Shown: in pieces, positions 9,038 through 17,103 of the stretch
Layout: the number at the start of each line of letters is the position of its first letter
Numbering within the stretch: position 1 is the first letter of the stretch
Translations under genes and position numbers: made by a program
Notes under the pieces: generated by a model
What the model was told of the DNA's origin: nothing
The model's database searches: none
The model's input: the letters and a program-made list of their open reading frames with translations, nothing else
From: JBBRVW01 sp038246545
GTDB taxonomy: Bacteria; Actinomycetota; Actinomycetes; JACCUZ01
Reading direction: 5' to 3'
DNA: 64,000 nucleotides
Assembly: GCA_038246545.1 (NCBI GenBank)
Contig: JBBRVW010000020.1
Span: 1-64,000, forward strand

Positions 9038-9301
9038 GTGGGTCTGATCACCCGGATCGGTCGGGCGCCCGGCGTGCGCCGGCTGGTGCGCAAGCGCGAG
9101 GGCGACGGCGTCGTCGCTGAGAGCCCCGACCCCGAGGAACGTGATCCGCGCTGGTGCGCGGGGTGCGGTCGGGAGGTGCTGCTCGGGCTCGCCCGGTGCC
9201 TGCAGTGCGGTGGCGTGCCACTGACGGGCGCTGAACTGGCCAAGCGGAGTGGGGACGTCCCCGCGCCGCCTGGGCATGGTCCGACGGCCTGGCCGTTGTA
9301 A
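9038..9301 (+). CDS. Small zinc-ribbon protein
   Basis: The 87-residue protein has a basic N-terminus (GRAPGVRRLVRKREG) and two CxxC knuckles, CAGC and CLQC, 14 residues apart. This is a typical small treble-clef or zinc-ribbon arrangement binding one zinc. No family name is assigned. The GTG at 9038 follows a CACAAT -10 by six nt. The in-frame extension upstream to 8918 looks non-coding. Confidence 0.65.
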   Translation: MGLITRIGRAPGVRRLVRKREGDGVVAESPDPEERDPRWCAGCGREVLLGLARCLQCGGVPLTGAELAKRSGDVPAPPGHGPTAWPL

Positions 9302-9461
9302 GCACCGAGCCTGGCGGATGTCACAGCCAGCAGCGGGGGCGAACGCGGCCGGGGCTGGCACCACCGATCGTTTCCGGGGCCGGCCGCACGCAGCAACGTG
9401 GAGCGGCGCCCTTACGCGGCCACCAGTGCCGGCTTGTCGAGGTCACGGGCACCCTGGTGCT

Positions 9462-9555
9462 GTGGTCCGAAGGTCCGTCGTCGCGGTGCTTCTTCTGGGA
9501 GTCCTTGCCTCGTGCGCCTCCTGTGACGATGCCTCACGTCCGACCCAGACTCCAC
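9462..9555 (+). pseudogene. Possible remnant of a lipoprotein gene
   Basis: From the GTG at 9462 the frame reads an Arg-Arg start, a hydrophobic core and a lipobox-like LLGVLASCASCDDAS, as in the signal peptide of a lipoprotein. After about 15 further residues it runs into the convergent winged-helix gene and becomes Pro/Arg-rich, so the mature protein is missing. A chance hydrophobic stretch is possible. Confidence 0.3.
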
Positions 9556-10659
9556 TCAAGCGAGTTCCACCACCAGGTCGAGCCGACGGTCCAGGAGCTG
9601 CCCCAGAGCGGCCGTCTCCTGGTGGAGGCCGGTGCGTGGCACTCGCCCGGACTCGGTGAACCAGGCGATGTCAAGGCGCTCCCCGCGCAGCGTCCACGTG
9701 CCGGCCACGACGCCGCGGGAGACCACGAGATTGGCTGATCGGCTCACGGCCTCCCGGCGGGCGGGGGCCACGACGCGAGGGTCGGAGGTGCCCGGAGCCA
9801 TCACCCAGGGATCGCGGCCCGGCAGCAGCCGGACGACGGTGGAGCCCGGCGTGGCCCGCAGGTCATCGAGGTCCTCCCGGAGCGCCAGCACGCGGTCGCC
9901 GTCAATCGTCACCGGCTCGAGCCGCTCGCCGAGCTGGTCCAGCCAGCGGGTGATGGCCTGCCGCTTCGCCCCGAGTCCCTTGCCGAGCCAGTCGTGGACC
10001 CGGTCCGGGGACGCCGGGCCGTAGGTACGGAAGTACGCCGCGAGTACCGCCGGCCCGGCCTCGTCCAGGTCGGGGATGCCGGCCCAACCGGGGACGTTGT
10101 CGAGCAGCAGGAACGTCGTCTCGCCGTCCCGAGCCGGCCCCATGCCGATGTCGCCCTGCCAGGTCAGTGGCTTGAGCAGGGTGTCGTTGCCCTCAGCGAC
10201 GACGGTGCGCAGGTGCCGGTAGCGGCTACTCCGGCCGAGCACGTCGGCCAGCTCTGCACGGGCCAGCGGCCCCTCGGCCAGTGCCGCCCGCACGTACTCC
10301 CGAAACGCCGGCCAGTCCGACGGCGAGAGACCGTAGTAGCTCTGCCAGCTCGGCAGCTCCCACATCCGGCTCGAGGCCCGCAGTGCGAGATAGGCACCCG
10401 CGTCCCGCGGCGTCATCAGGTGCGTGGCGCCCCGATACGCGTAGACCTTGACCACGTCTCCCGCGGCCAGCGCCTGCGCTGCGTCACCAGATCGCCCGCC
10501 ACTTCGGCGGGCCCCGATCGCCAGCTCGGCCGTCGCGTCCGGCCATGCGGGAACCGCTCCCAGCCGCTCGACCACGTCCGCGACCGACCCAGTTCCTCTG
10601 GGGTCGAGCAGCTGTCGCCGCAACCGCCACCCCAGTGCACTCGCCCACGTCAGAGCCAC
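9556..10659 (-). CDS. Winged-helix DNA-binding domain protein (HTH_42 type)
   Basis: The 367-residue protein resembles the winged-helix DNA-binding domain family related to AlkZ DNA glycosylases. Landmarks are an N-terminal helical region (WASALGWRLRRQLLDPRGTG), a GATHLMTPRDAGAYLALRAS segment and a C-terminal GRDPWVMAPGTSDPRVVAPA. I do not see the QxQ catalytic motif of AlkZ, so glycosylase activity cannot be claimed. The GTG at 10659 lies six nt behind TAGCCT (10666-10671), suggesting a leaderless mRNA. Confidence 0.8.
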   Translation of the reverse strand: MALTWASALGWRLRRQLLDPRGTGSVADVVERLGAVPAWPDATAELAIGARRSGGRSGDAAQALAAGDVVKVYAYRGATHLMTPRDAGAYLALRASSRMWELPSWQSYYGLSPSDWPAFREYVRAALAEGPLARAELADVLGRSSRYRHLRTVVAEGNDTLLKPLTWQGDIGMGPARDGETTFLLLDNVPGWAGIPDLDEAGPAVLAAYFRTYGPASPDRVHDWLGKGLGAKRQAITRWLDQLGERLEPVTIDGDRVLALREDLDDLRATPGSTVVRLLPGRDPWVMAPGTSDPRVVAPARREAVSRSANLVVSRGVVAGTWTLRGERLDIAWFTESGRVPRTGLHQETAALGQLLDRRLDLVVELA

Positions 10660-10922
10660 CAGCGCAGGCTAGTGCTACCTCCAGTGCCAGCCGGGCGTCA
10701 CGCCGATGCCTGATATCGACGGCTTGAGGCTTGCGCGGCGGCGTGTGCGTCTGGCTTGCTCGTCAGACTCCGTAGCAGCCCCTCGGCAAGCTCGAGAGGC
10801 GGTAGCACGTGTCGTGCCCGACCGCCTGTCGCCCGCGGCGCACGGCTCGGCCGATCCACTTCGCTGTAGCGACCCGGCTGCTCCGTCAGTTGCGTAGAAC
10901 GATGCGCGGGAGCAGCTGCTCC
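10660..10922. other. Intergenic, no gene recognised
   Basis: The stretch lies between two minus-strand genes. It holds the TAGCCT -10 of the winged-helix gene near 10666. Open frames here are short and unlike known proteins. Confidence 0.4.
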
Positions 10923-12161
10923 TCATGCCGGGGCACGCACGTCGCGGAAGGGGGTCCCTGCGAGCCCGGCCGCGACGAGCGCGAAGACCACCGCCGCCAG
11001 CACCATGGTCGGCCGGATCCCCCAGGTATCGGCGACGATCCCGGCAACCGGCGCGACCACGACGATGACCGCACGGTTGAGCGAACGCAGCGTGGTGTTC
11101 GTGCGAGCCTGCAGCTCGTCCGGCGTCACCACTTGGCGGTAGCTCATCTGGTGGGAGTTGCTCATCCCCATCGCCAGACCGTAGAGGCCCTGCCCGACCA
11201 CGAGGACGGCGACTGTGCCGGCCGTCCCCATCCCGCGCCCGGCGAACACCGTTGCGGTCACGCCGAGCGTCGAGACGACGTGGCACGCGACGATGGTCCG
11301 GCCTGTGCCTAACCGTCGACCCACCCGGGTGGTGATCGTCGCGCCGAGGACGGCGCCGACTCCACCGGCTGCGCCGACGATGCCGAACTGGACGGCCGTG
11401 AGGTCGAGTACCCGCAGGATGTAGGGGGCGAGGACGACCCCCATGATCGCGTGTCCGACGAACCATGCGTGAGTGGAGATCTCCAGCGTGGACAGGCCGG
11501 ACCCGCGGTAGATCCATCGAAGGCCTTCGACCACCTCGCGCAGCAGACCCTTCGCCGTGACCCCTGTGCGCGGCGGGGGTTCGTCGACGTCGAGCCGACG
11601 CAGCGTCAGCGCTGAATACACGTACGTCAGTGAGTCCACGAGGACGGCCAGTGGGGCGCCGACCGCGGCAACCAGCAGCCCGCCCACAACGGGGCCGACT
11701 GTCATGGACACTGCGTCGGCGCCATCGATGCGAGCGTGAGCCGGCTGGAGCTGCTGCGGCTCGACCAGCCGCGGCAGCAATGACATGGCCGCAGCGACGT
11801 TCACCACGGAGGCGGTGCCGTAGGCGAGCACAACCAGCAGAAGCGTCGGCATGGACAGCAGGCCGATCCACCACAGCACCGGGATGGCCAGCAGCAGCAC
11901 GGCCTGCACCAGGTCGGTGCTGACCATGATCGGGAGTCGGCGCCTGCCGTCGACAACGGCTCCGACGACGAGCCCGAAGACGAGAAACGGCAGCCACCGT
12001 GCGGCGTTGAGCCAACCGACGTCCGCCGCCGAGCCGTGGAGCGTGAGGACCACCAGCGTCTGAAGAACGAACAGGGTGACGTAGGTGCCGAGTCCCGAGA
12101 CCGCGTCGGCACGCCAGTAGCGCAGGAACGATCCCGAGGGGAAGGCCTCGCGAGTGGTCAC
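10923..12161 (-). CDS. MFS transporter (exporter type)
   Basis: The 412-residue major facilitator has twelve predicted membrane helices. The loop 2-3 motif is present as GLVVGAVVDGRRRLPIMVST (about 55-75), and a second basic loop, TTRVGRRLGTGRTIV, lies mid-protein. This pattern fits the MFS_3/enterobactin-exporter-like drug efflux group. The GTG start at 12161 follows a GAGACT -10 by seven nt. Another MFS gene of the same type lies divergently at 12383. The substrate is unknown. Confidence 0.88.
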   Translation of the reverse strand: MTTREAFPSGSFLRYWRADAVSGLGTYVTLFVLQTLVVLTLHGSAADVGWLNAARWLPFLVFGLVVGAVVDGRRRLPIMVSTDLVQAVLLLAIPVLWWIGLLSMPTLLLVVLAYGTASVVNVAAAMSLLPRLVEPQQLQPAHARIDGADAVSMTVGPVVGGLLVAAVGAPLAVLVDSLTYVYSALTLRRLDVDEPPPRTGVTAKGLLREVVEGLRWIYRGSGLSTLEISTHAWFVGHAIMGVVLAPYILRVLDLTAVQFGIVGAAGGVGAVLGATITTRVGRRLGTGRTIVACHVVSTLGVTATVFAGRGMGTAGTVAVLVVGQGLYGLAMGMSNSHQMSYRQVVTPDELQARTNTTLRSLNRAVIVVVAPVAGIVADTWGIRPTMVLAAVVFALVAAGLAGTPFRDVRAPA

Positions 12162-12382
12162 AGGTGCGAGTCTCGCACCGGCGCCGTACCACGGTTCGCC
12201 CGACGGCGCGGTGCTCCGCGCACGTCAGCTGCGTCGTAGGCGGGACGCTGCGCCCACCTGCAGCGTCACGGACTGACGTCGAGGTGTGGCCCTCCGGTTC
12301 TGGCTCGCAGTTGGCAAACGCGAGGCGTGCGAGTGGCGCGTGGCCCGGGCCACCTGGCTGCGAGCCCTAGGATCGTGGACTT

Positions 12383-13630
12383 GTGAGCCGCCTTGTCGAT
12401 GTCGCAGCACCGGCCCGCCTCGGCGTCGGGTTCCGGTGGCTGATGGCCTCGTCCTGGGTCAGCAACCTCGGGGACGGCATCGCTCTCAGCGCCGGTCCGC
12501 TGCTGGTTGCCTCGCTCACGCGCGACGCCTTCCTCGTGGCGCTGGCGGCGACCGTGCAGTGGCTGCCGCCGCTGCTGTTCGGCCTCGTGGCCGGGGCGCT
12601 GACCGACCGGCTGGACCGGCGACGGATCGTGATCAGCGTCGACCTGGCGCGGGCCGCGGTGGTTGCGGTGCTGACCCTGGCCGTCGCGACCGACCACGTC
12701 TCGATCGCCGGGGTGCTCGTGACGCTGTTCGTGCTGAGCACGGCCGAGGTCTTCGCGGACAACAGCTCGCAGACCCTGCTGCCGATGCTGGTGGCGCGCG
12801 CGGACCTGACCGTGGCGAACTCCCGGCTGCAGACGGGGTTCATCACGCTGAACCAGCTGGCCGGGCCGCCGCTGGGTGCTGCCCTCTTCACGGCGGGGGC
12901 TGCCTGGGCGTTCGGTGCGCAGGCCGTCGTGGTCGCGCTCGGCGCGGTGCTGGTGTCGCGCGTCGCCCTGTCCCGGGCCGGTGGCGAGCAGCCGCGGGGG
13001 ACGCGGATGCGGCACGACATCGCGGAAGGCTTCCGCTGGGTGCTGCACCACCCCGCGGTCCGGACCCTCGTCCTCACCATCTTCACGTTCAACATCACCT
13101 TCGGCGCGGCGTGGTCGGTGCTCGTCCTGTACGCGACCCGGCGGCTGGGTCTCGGCGAGGTCGGCTTCGGGCTGGTGACCACGGTCAGCGCCCTCGGTGG
13201 TCTGGCCGGGACCGTGTCGTACGGCTGGATCACCCGTCGGGTGAGTCTCGGCAACATCATGCGGGTGGGCCTGGTGATCGAGACCCTCACGCACCTGGCC
13301 CTGGCGCTGACGACAAGCCCGAAAGTCGCCCTGCCGGTCTTCTTCGTCTTCGGCGCGCACGCCTTCGTCTGGGGGACGACGTCGATCACCGTCCGGCAGC
13401 GGGCCGTGCCCGCCCCGCTGCAGGGGCGCGTCGGCAGCGTGAACCTGGTGGGCGTGTACGGAGGGCTGGTCATCGGTTCGGGGATCGGAGGTGGGCTCGC
13501 CCAACACCTCGGCCTGACGGCGCCGTTCTGGTTCGCCTTCGTCGGTTCGACGGTGTTCGTCGTGCTCATCTGGCGCCAGCTCACGCACATCGCCCACGCC
13601 GACGACCAGCCGGCGCCGCTTGCGGACTGA
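12383..13630 (+). CDS. MFS transporter (exporter type)
   Basis: The 415-residue, twelve-helix major facilitator has the signature GLVAGALTDRLDRRRIVISV (about 68-88) and FADNSSQTLLPMLVARADL, typical of MFS_3 exporters. It is related to but clearly distinct from the divergent MFS gene at 10923-12161. The GTG at 12383 is nine nt behind a TAGGAT box (12368-12373). The intergenic region of about 220 nt between the two transporters holds no other gene that I can see. Confidence 0.88.
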   Translation: MSRLVDVAAPARLGVGFRWLMASSWVSNLGDGIALSAGPLLVASLTRDAFLVALAATVQWLPPLLFGLVAGALTDRLDRRRIVISVDLARAAVVAVLTLAVATDHVSIAGVLVTLFVLSTAEVFADNSSQTLLPMLVARADLTVANSRLQTGFITLNQLAGPPLGAALFTAGAAWAFGAQAVVVALGAVLVSRVALSRAGGEQPRGTRMRHDIAEGFRWVLHHPAVRTLVLTIFTFNITFGAAWSVLVLYATRRLGLGEVGFGLVTTVSALGGLAGTVSYGWITRRVSLGNIMRVGLVIETLTHLALALTTSPKVALPVFFVFGAHAFVWGTTSITVRQRAVPAPLQGRVGSVNLVGVYGGLVIGSGIGGGLAQHLGLTAPFWFAFVGSTVFVVLIWRQLTHIAHADDQPAPLAD

Positions 13631-13696
13631 CGCCGAGGGCCGAGGTCAGCGGCAGGGGAGTGCGGGCCGCCGATGTCGCCGACGTAGCGTGAGCGG

Positions 13697-14047
13697 GTGA
13701 TGACGTTCCCGACCGGGCTGGTGGCCGCACTCACTCTCGTGCTCGGCTACCTGGTCGCCGACCGCAGCGGTGTCCGTGCGCTGGGCGGGCTGGTGCTGCT
13801 CGTCGGCGTGGCCCTGTGCGCCCGATCCTGGAGCCGGCGGCTGGGCACGGCCCGCGCGCTGCTGCTCGTGGGCGTCTTCCTTGCACTGTTCGTCGTCTCG
13901 CACCTGCTCGCGCTGGCGATCGGGGCGTGGCCGTCGGTGCTCATGGTGGCGGCGGTGATGGGGGCGGTGGCGTTCGCCGTCGCCGACCGGCCGGCGTACC
14001 GGACGAGCAGCCCGGTGCCACCACGGGAGCCGACGCACCGGCACTGA
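13697..14047 (+). CDS. Small four-helix membrane protein
   Basis: The 116-residue protein has four predicted membrane helices (GLVAALTLVLGYLVA, LGGLVLLVGVALCAR, RALLLVGVFLALFVVSHLLA, SVLMVAAVMGAVAFAVA) and a polar tail ending EPTHRH. No named family is recognised. The GTG at 13697 (or the ATG at 13700) lies six nt behind TAGCGT (13685-13690). The last 107 bp overlap the convergent T7SS-signal gene, one of the larger convergent overlaps in the window. Confidence 0.7.
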   Translation: MMTFPTGLVAALTLVLGYLVADRSGVRALGGLVLLVGVALCARSWSRRLGTARALLLVGVFLALFVVSHLLALAIGAWPSVLMVAAVMGAVAFAVADRPAYRTSSPVPPREPTHRH

Positions 14048-14861
14048 CGGCCGCCGGCACCGACACGACCGGTACTGCCGGTGTGCTGCGGGCGACACCG
14101 ACGACGTCGCCCATCCGCGCGAGCGAGGTGGTCAGGCCGTACGCGGTGACCGTCCAGCCGACTGGTCCCGGGACGGCCGACGCCACCGTCATCGCGACGT
14201 CGTCCCACTCACCGGTCGCGGCGTAGTGCAGCCCGTCACCGACGGTGACCAACGAGCCGACGACGGGCACGAGGGCCAGCAGGTCGAGGCCGAACCGGCG
14301 GTCGGCGTACTGCCGCAGCAGCTCGCGTCCGGTCAACGAGGTGAGCTCGCCGGCCAGCGCCGACGCCGCATCGTCGTAGCCGGTGCGCGCGGCGAGCGCC
14401 CGCTCCCGGGCCCGGTCCAGCAGCAGGACTGCCTCGGGTGCGTACAGGGAGCCGTCGAGCCGGTGACCCATGGCGCCCGCGTCCCGGGACCGCGCCGCTG
14501 CCGGCTCCAGCAGGTCGGCGCGGTCCTGAGCTGCCCGGGCGGCAGCGATCAGCCGGCGCGCCTCGTCGGCCGCCGCCTGCGCCAGGGCCACCCGCCGGCT
14601 GAACGCGCCGAGTGCGTCGGCGGCGAGGTGAAGCCGGTCGCGCTCGAGGCGCAGGACGAGCCGGCAGAGACCGAGCCGCCGGTCGGCAGCGGCCGAGGCG
14701 ACCCCGCACCACCCGGAGGCCCCGGCCAGACCGGCCACCCGGTCGCCCTGCACGCCGAGCCGGTCGGCCAGGGCGCGCAGGTCGTCGGCCAGCCGGGCCG
14801 TGCCCGCCGGCTCGTCGGGCGGCAGCCCGCCGCCGAGCAACGGGTCGTCGTACGCCGTCAC
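13941..14861 (-). CDS. T7SS-signal effector, toxin domain absent (module 2)
   Basis: The 306-residue protein has the architecture of actinobacterial type VII secreted polymorphic toxins. A putative T7SS secretion-signal helical domain covers about 1-125 (DPLLGGGLPPDEP onward, with an SGWCGVASAAADR W-x-G-like turn). A helical linker and the hydrophobic pre-toxin hairpin DLLALVPVVGSLVTVGDGLH...VASAVPGPVGW follow. It then ends in about 50 low-complexity Ala/Val/Pro-rich residues instead of a toxin domain, so it looks like an orphaned trunk. Its GTG start overlaps the stop of the upstream small gene (GTGA), implying translational coupling. It is a close paralog of the effector at 15662-16733. Confidence 0.75.
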   Translation of the reverse strand: MTAYDDPLLGGGLPPDEPAGTARLADDLRALADRLGVQGDRVAGLAGASGWCGVASAAADRRLGLCRLVLRLERDRLHLAADALGAFSRRVALAQAAADEARRLIAAARAAQDRADLLEPAAARSRDAGAMGHRLDGSLYAPEAVLLLDRARERALAARTGYDDAASALAGELTSLTGRELLRQYADRRFGLDLLALVPVVGSLVTVGDGLHYAATGEWDDVAMTVASAVPGPVGWTVTAYGLTTSLARMGDVVGVARSTPAVPVVSVPAAVSAGASAPVVAPGCSSGTPAGRRRRTPPPPSPPPP

Positions 14862-15115
14862 CGGACCGCCCGCGCCTCGGCGCGCTGGTAGTCGGCGACC
14901 GCCGTCTCGACGAGCGCGGCCGTGCCCCGCAGGCAGGTCGCGAGGTCGCCCTGCTGCCGCTCGACCACCCTGAGCAGCATCCGCACGGCGTCGGCCGCCG
15001 CAACGGCCGAGACGTCGGGCGAGCGTGGCAGCGCGAGACCACCGACAGCCTCGGCCGCACCACGGACGTCGGCTGCGGCACCGGTGAGCTGGCGGGTGTC
15101 GACGTCGATCTGCAC
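14858..15115 (-). CDS. Small EspC/WXG-like helical partner (module 2)
   Basis: This 85-residue, two-helix protein reads DVDTRQLTGAAADVRGAAEA, then AALVETAVADYQRAEARAVR. It aligns along its whole length with the 87-residue product at 16730-16993. Size, helicity and position directly before a T7SS-signal effector suggest an EspC/WXG100-like partner or co-secreted chaperone, which is inference from architecture. The GTG at 15115 matches the paralog's start. Its stop overlaps the next gene's start by four bases. Confidence 0.75.
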   Translation of the reverse strand: MQIDVDTRQLTGAAADVRGAAEAVGGLALPRSPDVSAVAAADAVRMLLRVVERQQGDLATCLRGTAALVETAVADYQRAEARAVR

Positions 15116-15154
15116 CCGTCCAGCGTGGCGGCTGCCGGAGCCCTCGGGGCCGGC

Positions 15155-15198
15155 GTCCACAGCTGCGCCCGGCTCTCGCGCGGCCGTCCACAGGCGGG
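15155..15198. promoter_or_regulatory. Paired GTCCACAG motifs upstream of module 2
   Basis: GTCCACAG occurs at 15155-15162 and 15186-15193, the second inside the 14-mer CGTCCACAGGCGGG (15185-15198). The same pair precedes module 1 (17036-17043 and 17074-17081) at a similar distance from the start codon (40 versus 43 nt). This suggests duplicated control sequences or DnaA-box-like sites. Confidence 0.45.
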
Positions 15199-15657
15199 CT
15201 ACGGGCGAGGAGGGAAGGTCTCGCCGTAGTGCGCGTCGACGTGCTTGTCGTAGCGGTAGTCGTACTCCCACGGGATGAGGCGTGAGATCCGCGACGCGAC
15301 CGAGCCCCAGTCCGGACCCGGGCTGCAGAGGTCGCAGATCTGTTGCACCGCGCGCTCGAAGTCCGGCATGGACCAGTGCTGCATGAGCCACGTGCCGGCG
15401 CCGGGCAGCACGCTGCCGTCCATGTCCCCGATCAGCTCGGCCGCGAACTGCTCGGTGTGCCCGGCGGCCATCTCGTGCGCGAGCCACGAGGGCGAGCACA
15501 CGAGGACGTCGAAGCTGTCCGACAGGTCGCGGCCCCGCTCCCCGAGGAGGACCTGGGCGTTGAGGCCGAAGTGAGTCGGGTCGCCGATCTCGGGTTCCTG
15601 GCCGCGCTCACCCCAGAGCAGGATGTTCTTGATCTCCGCCGTGACCATGCCGGGCAT
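15199..15657 (-). CDS. Imm8-like immunity protein
   Basis: The 152-residue soluble acidic protein begins MPGMVTAEIKNILLWGE and has FGLNAQVLLGERGRDLSDSF, then VLVCSPSWLAHEM. This matches the pattern of the Imm8 immunity family (an AEIKS-like start and an FdvtVCTPkWL-like strand). It would bind and neutralise the toxin encoded directly upstream. The start could be the ATG at 15657 or at 15648, and AGGGGG precedes the first by eight nt. The toxin stop lies only four nt upstream. Unlike the toxin gene, it is intact. Confidence 0.75.
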   Translation of the reverse strand: MPGMVTAEIKNILLWGERGQEPEIGDPTHFGLNAQVLLGERGRDLSDSFDVLVCSPSWLAHEMAAGHTEQFAAELIGDMDGSVLPGAGTWLMQHWSMPDFERAVQQICDLCSPGPDWGSVASRISRLIPWEYDYRYDKHVDAHYGETFPPRP

Positions 15658-15661
15658 CGTG

Positions 15662-16733
15662 TCATCCCCCTCGCACGTGGATCCGCCGGACGAGGACGCC
15701 CTCGACCCCGACGAAGTCGATCGTCGCGCCGCCGGTGTCACTGGGGAACGGAACGAGACCGTGCCCCCTCCTGCCAGCGTCGTGACGTGGACCTCGCACA
15801 GCGACCCGGGCCTGACCCCAGTGGTTCCGAGCGGCAGGAAGACCTGTCGGTACAACGACTCCACCGCCGCGTCGTCGGGCAGCACCCGGGTCTCGCGTCG
15901 GCGTCCGCGCTGCAGCGGTGCGAGCACCTCGGCGATCCGCAGGTGCGCCGGGACGTCGTCGACGACCTTCGCGACCTCGCCCGCCGGCCCAGTGCCCGGC
16001 CCAGCTTGGCCGACGCCGCGGCCCACCCCTCCGGACCCGGCACGGCGGCGACTGCCGTGAGCGACGCGTCGCCCCACCGGCCCTGCAGTGCGTACGCCGC
16101 CGCGTTGCCGAGGTCGACCGCGTCACCGACGACGGGCACGAGACCGACGACGTCGAGCAGCAGCCGCGGGGAAAGACCGGCGCGGACGGCGCGGCGGCCC
16201 GAGAGCTCGGTCAGGTCAGCCGTGAGTCGTCGCGCGGCGGCGTCGTACGTCGACCGGGCCTCGTGCGCCCGCAGCCGGGCCCGGTCGAGCAGCCCGACCG
16301 CAGCCGGGTCGTAGAGCCCGCCGTCAGCGCGATGCCCGCCCCAGCCCATCGGCCGCGCCCCCGCTGCGGTCGGGCCGCGCAGGTCGGACTGCTGCTGCGC
16401 GTCGCGAGCCGCGATCACGAGCCGGCGGGCCTCCGCGGACAGCTCGGACGCCAGGGCCACCCGGCCGGTGAAGCGGACCAGCGCGTCGGCCCCGCCGAGC
16501 AGCCGGGTCCGCTCCCGCGCCAGCGCGAGCCCGGTGGCGCCGAGATCGCGGTCGGCGGCGACGGACGCGACACCCGACCAGGCGCGCACCGGCAGCATCG
16601 CCGCGACCCGACGCAGCAGCACACCGACCCGGTCGGCCGCAGCGACCAGGGAGTCGGCGGCCCGCGCATACGGCGTCGGGTCGTCGGCGGGCAGGGCGAA
16701 GCCCAGCAGCGGGTCGTCCGCGACCGCGATCAC
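15662..16733 (-). pseudogene. T7SS-signal polymorphic toxin, frameshifted (module 1)
   Basis: The GTG at 16733 begins a T7SS-signal domain (DPLLGFALPADDPTPYARAA; SGVASVAADRDLG), a helical linker and a pre-toxin hydrophobic hairpin (LVGLVPVVGDAVDLGNAAAY). The next segment is in a different frame from about 15980-15990 (GEVAKVVDDVPAHLRIAEVL, LPLGTTGVRPGSLCEVHV). The last segment is in the third frame after the G4 run at 15743-15746 (DTGGATIDFVGVEGVLVRRI), ending at 15662. Each step is explained by loss of one base. The reconstructed C-terminal domain of about 95 residues resembles small toxin modules ending in a GGxTID...RIHV strand. This is either real decay or homopolymer sequencing error. 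Confidence 0.7.
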
Positions 16734-16993
16734 CGGCCCGCCACCGCACGCGTCTCGGCCCGGCTGTAGTCATGGCGAGCGGTCTCCAGCAGGGCGGCGC
16801 CGGAGCGCAGCAGGCCCGCCACCGCCTCGAGCTGCTCCTCGCACACCATGAGGAGCGCGCTGATCGCGTCGGCCGCGCCACGGTCCTCGCAGGGCGGTGC
16901 CGCCGGCAGCCCCACGGTTCCGACGTCCGCGGCAGCCTGCCGGACGACGTCGGCGACCCGCCCTACGGCGTCGGTGTCCGCGTCCAGGTGCAT
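16730..16993 (-). CDS. Small EspC/WXG-like helical partner (module 1)
   Basis: The 87-residue helical protein starts MHLDADTDAVGRVADVVRQA and ends ALLETARHDYSRAETRAVAG. It is the paralog of the product at 14858-15115. The ATG is at 16993. The stop overlaps the GTG of the toxin gene (GTGA), exactly as in module 2. It is likely the dedicated export partner of the following effector. No ESX core components (EccB-E, MycP) lie in the window, so secretion would depend on a machine encoded elsewhere. Confidence 0.75.
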   Translation of the reverse strand: MHLDADTDAVGRVADVVRQAAADVGTVGLPAAPPCEDRGAADAISALLMVCEEQLEAVAGLLRSGAALLETARHDYSRAETRAVAGR

Positions 16994-17035
16994 GCCGACA
17001 GCGTGCTGACCGGGCTGCCGTCCCGGCCGGGAGTC

Positions 17036-17086
17036 GTCCACAGCCGCACCCCGTGCCGAGGCCGGGGACGATCGTCCACAGGCGGG
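17036..17086. promoter_or_regulatory. Paired GTCCACAG motifs upstream of module 1
   Basis: GTCCACAG occurs at 17036-17043 and 17074-17081. The second lies in the 14-mer CGTCCACAGGCGGG (17073-17086) that is also found at 4813 and 15185. The element sits in the divergent gap between the toxin module and the geranylgeranyl-reductase-family gene, so it could act on either side. Confidence 0.45.
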
Positions 17087-17103
17087 CGGGACAGACTGAG
17101 GCC

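Noticed and set aside
9556..10659. AlkZ-type interstrand-crosslink glycosylase activity
   Set aside because: The fold family fits but the QxQ catalytic motif was not found, so only the family is called.
13941..16993. A phage or transposon origin of the toxin cluster
   Set aside because: No integrase, transposase, direct repeats or tRNA gene were seen nearby.
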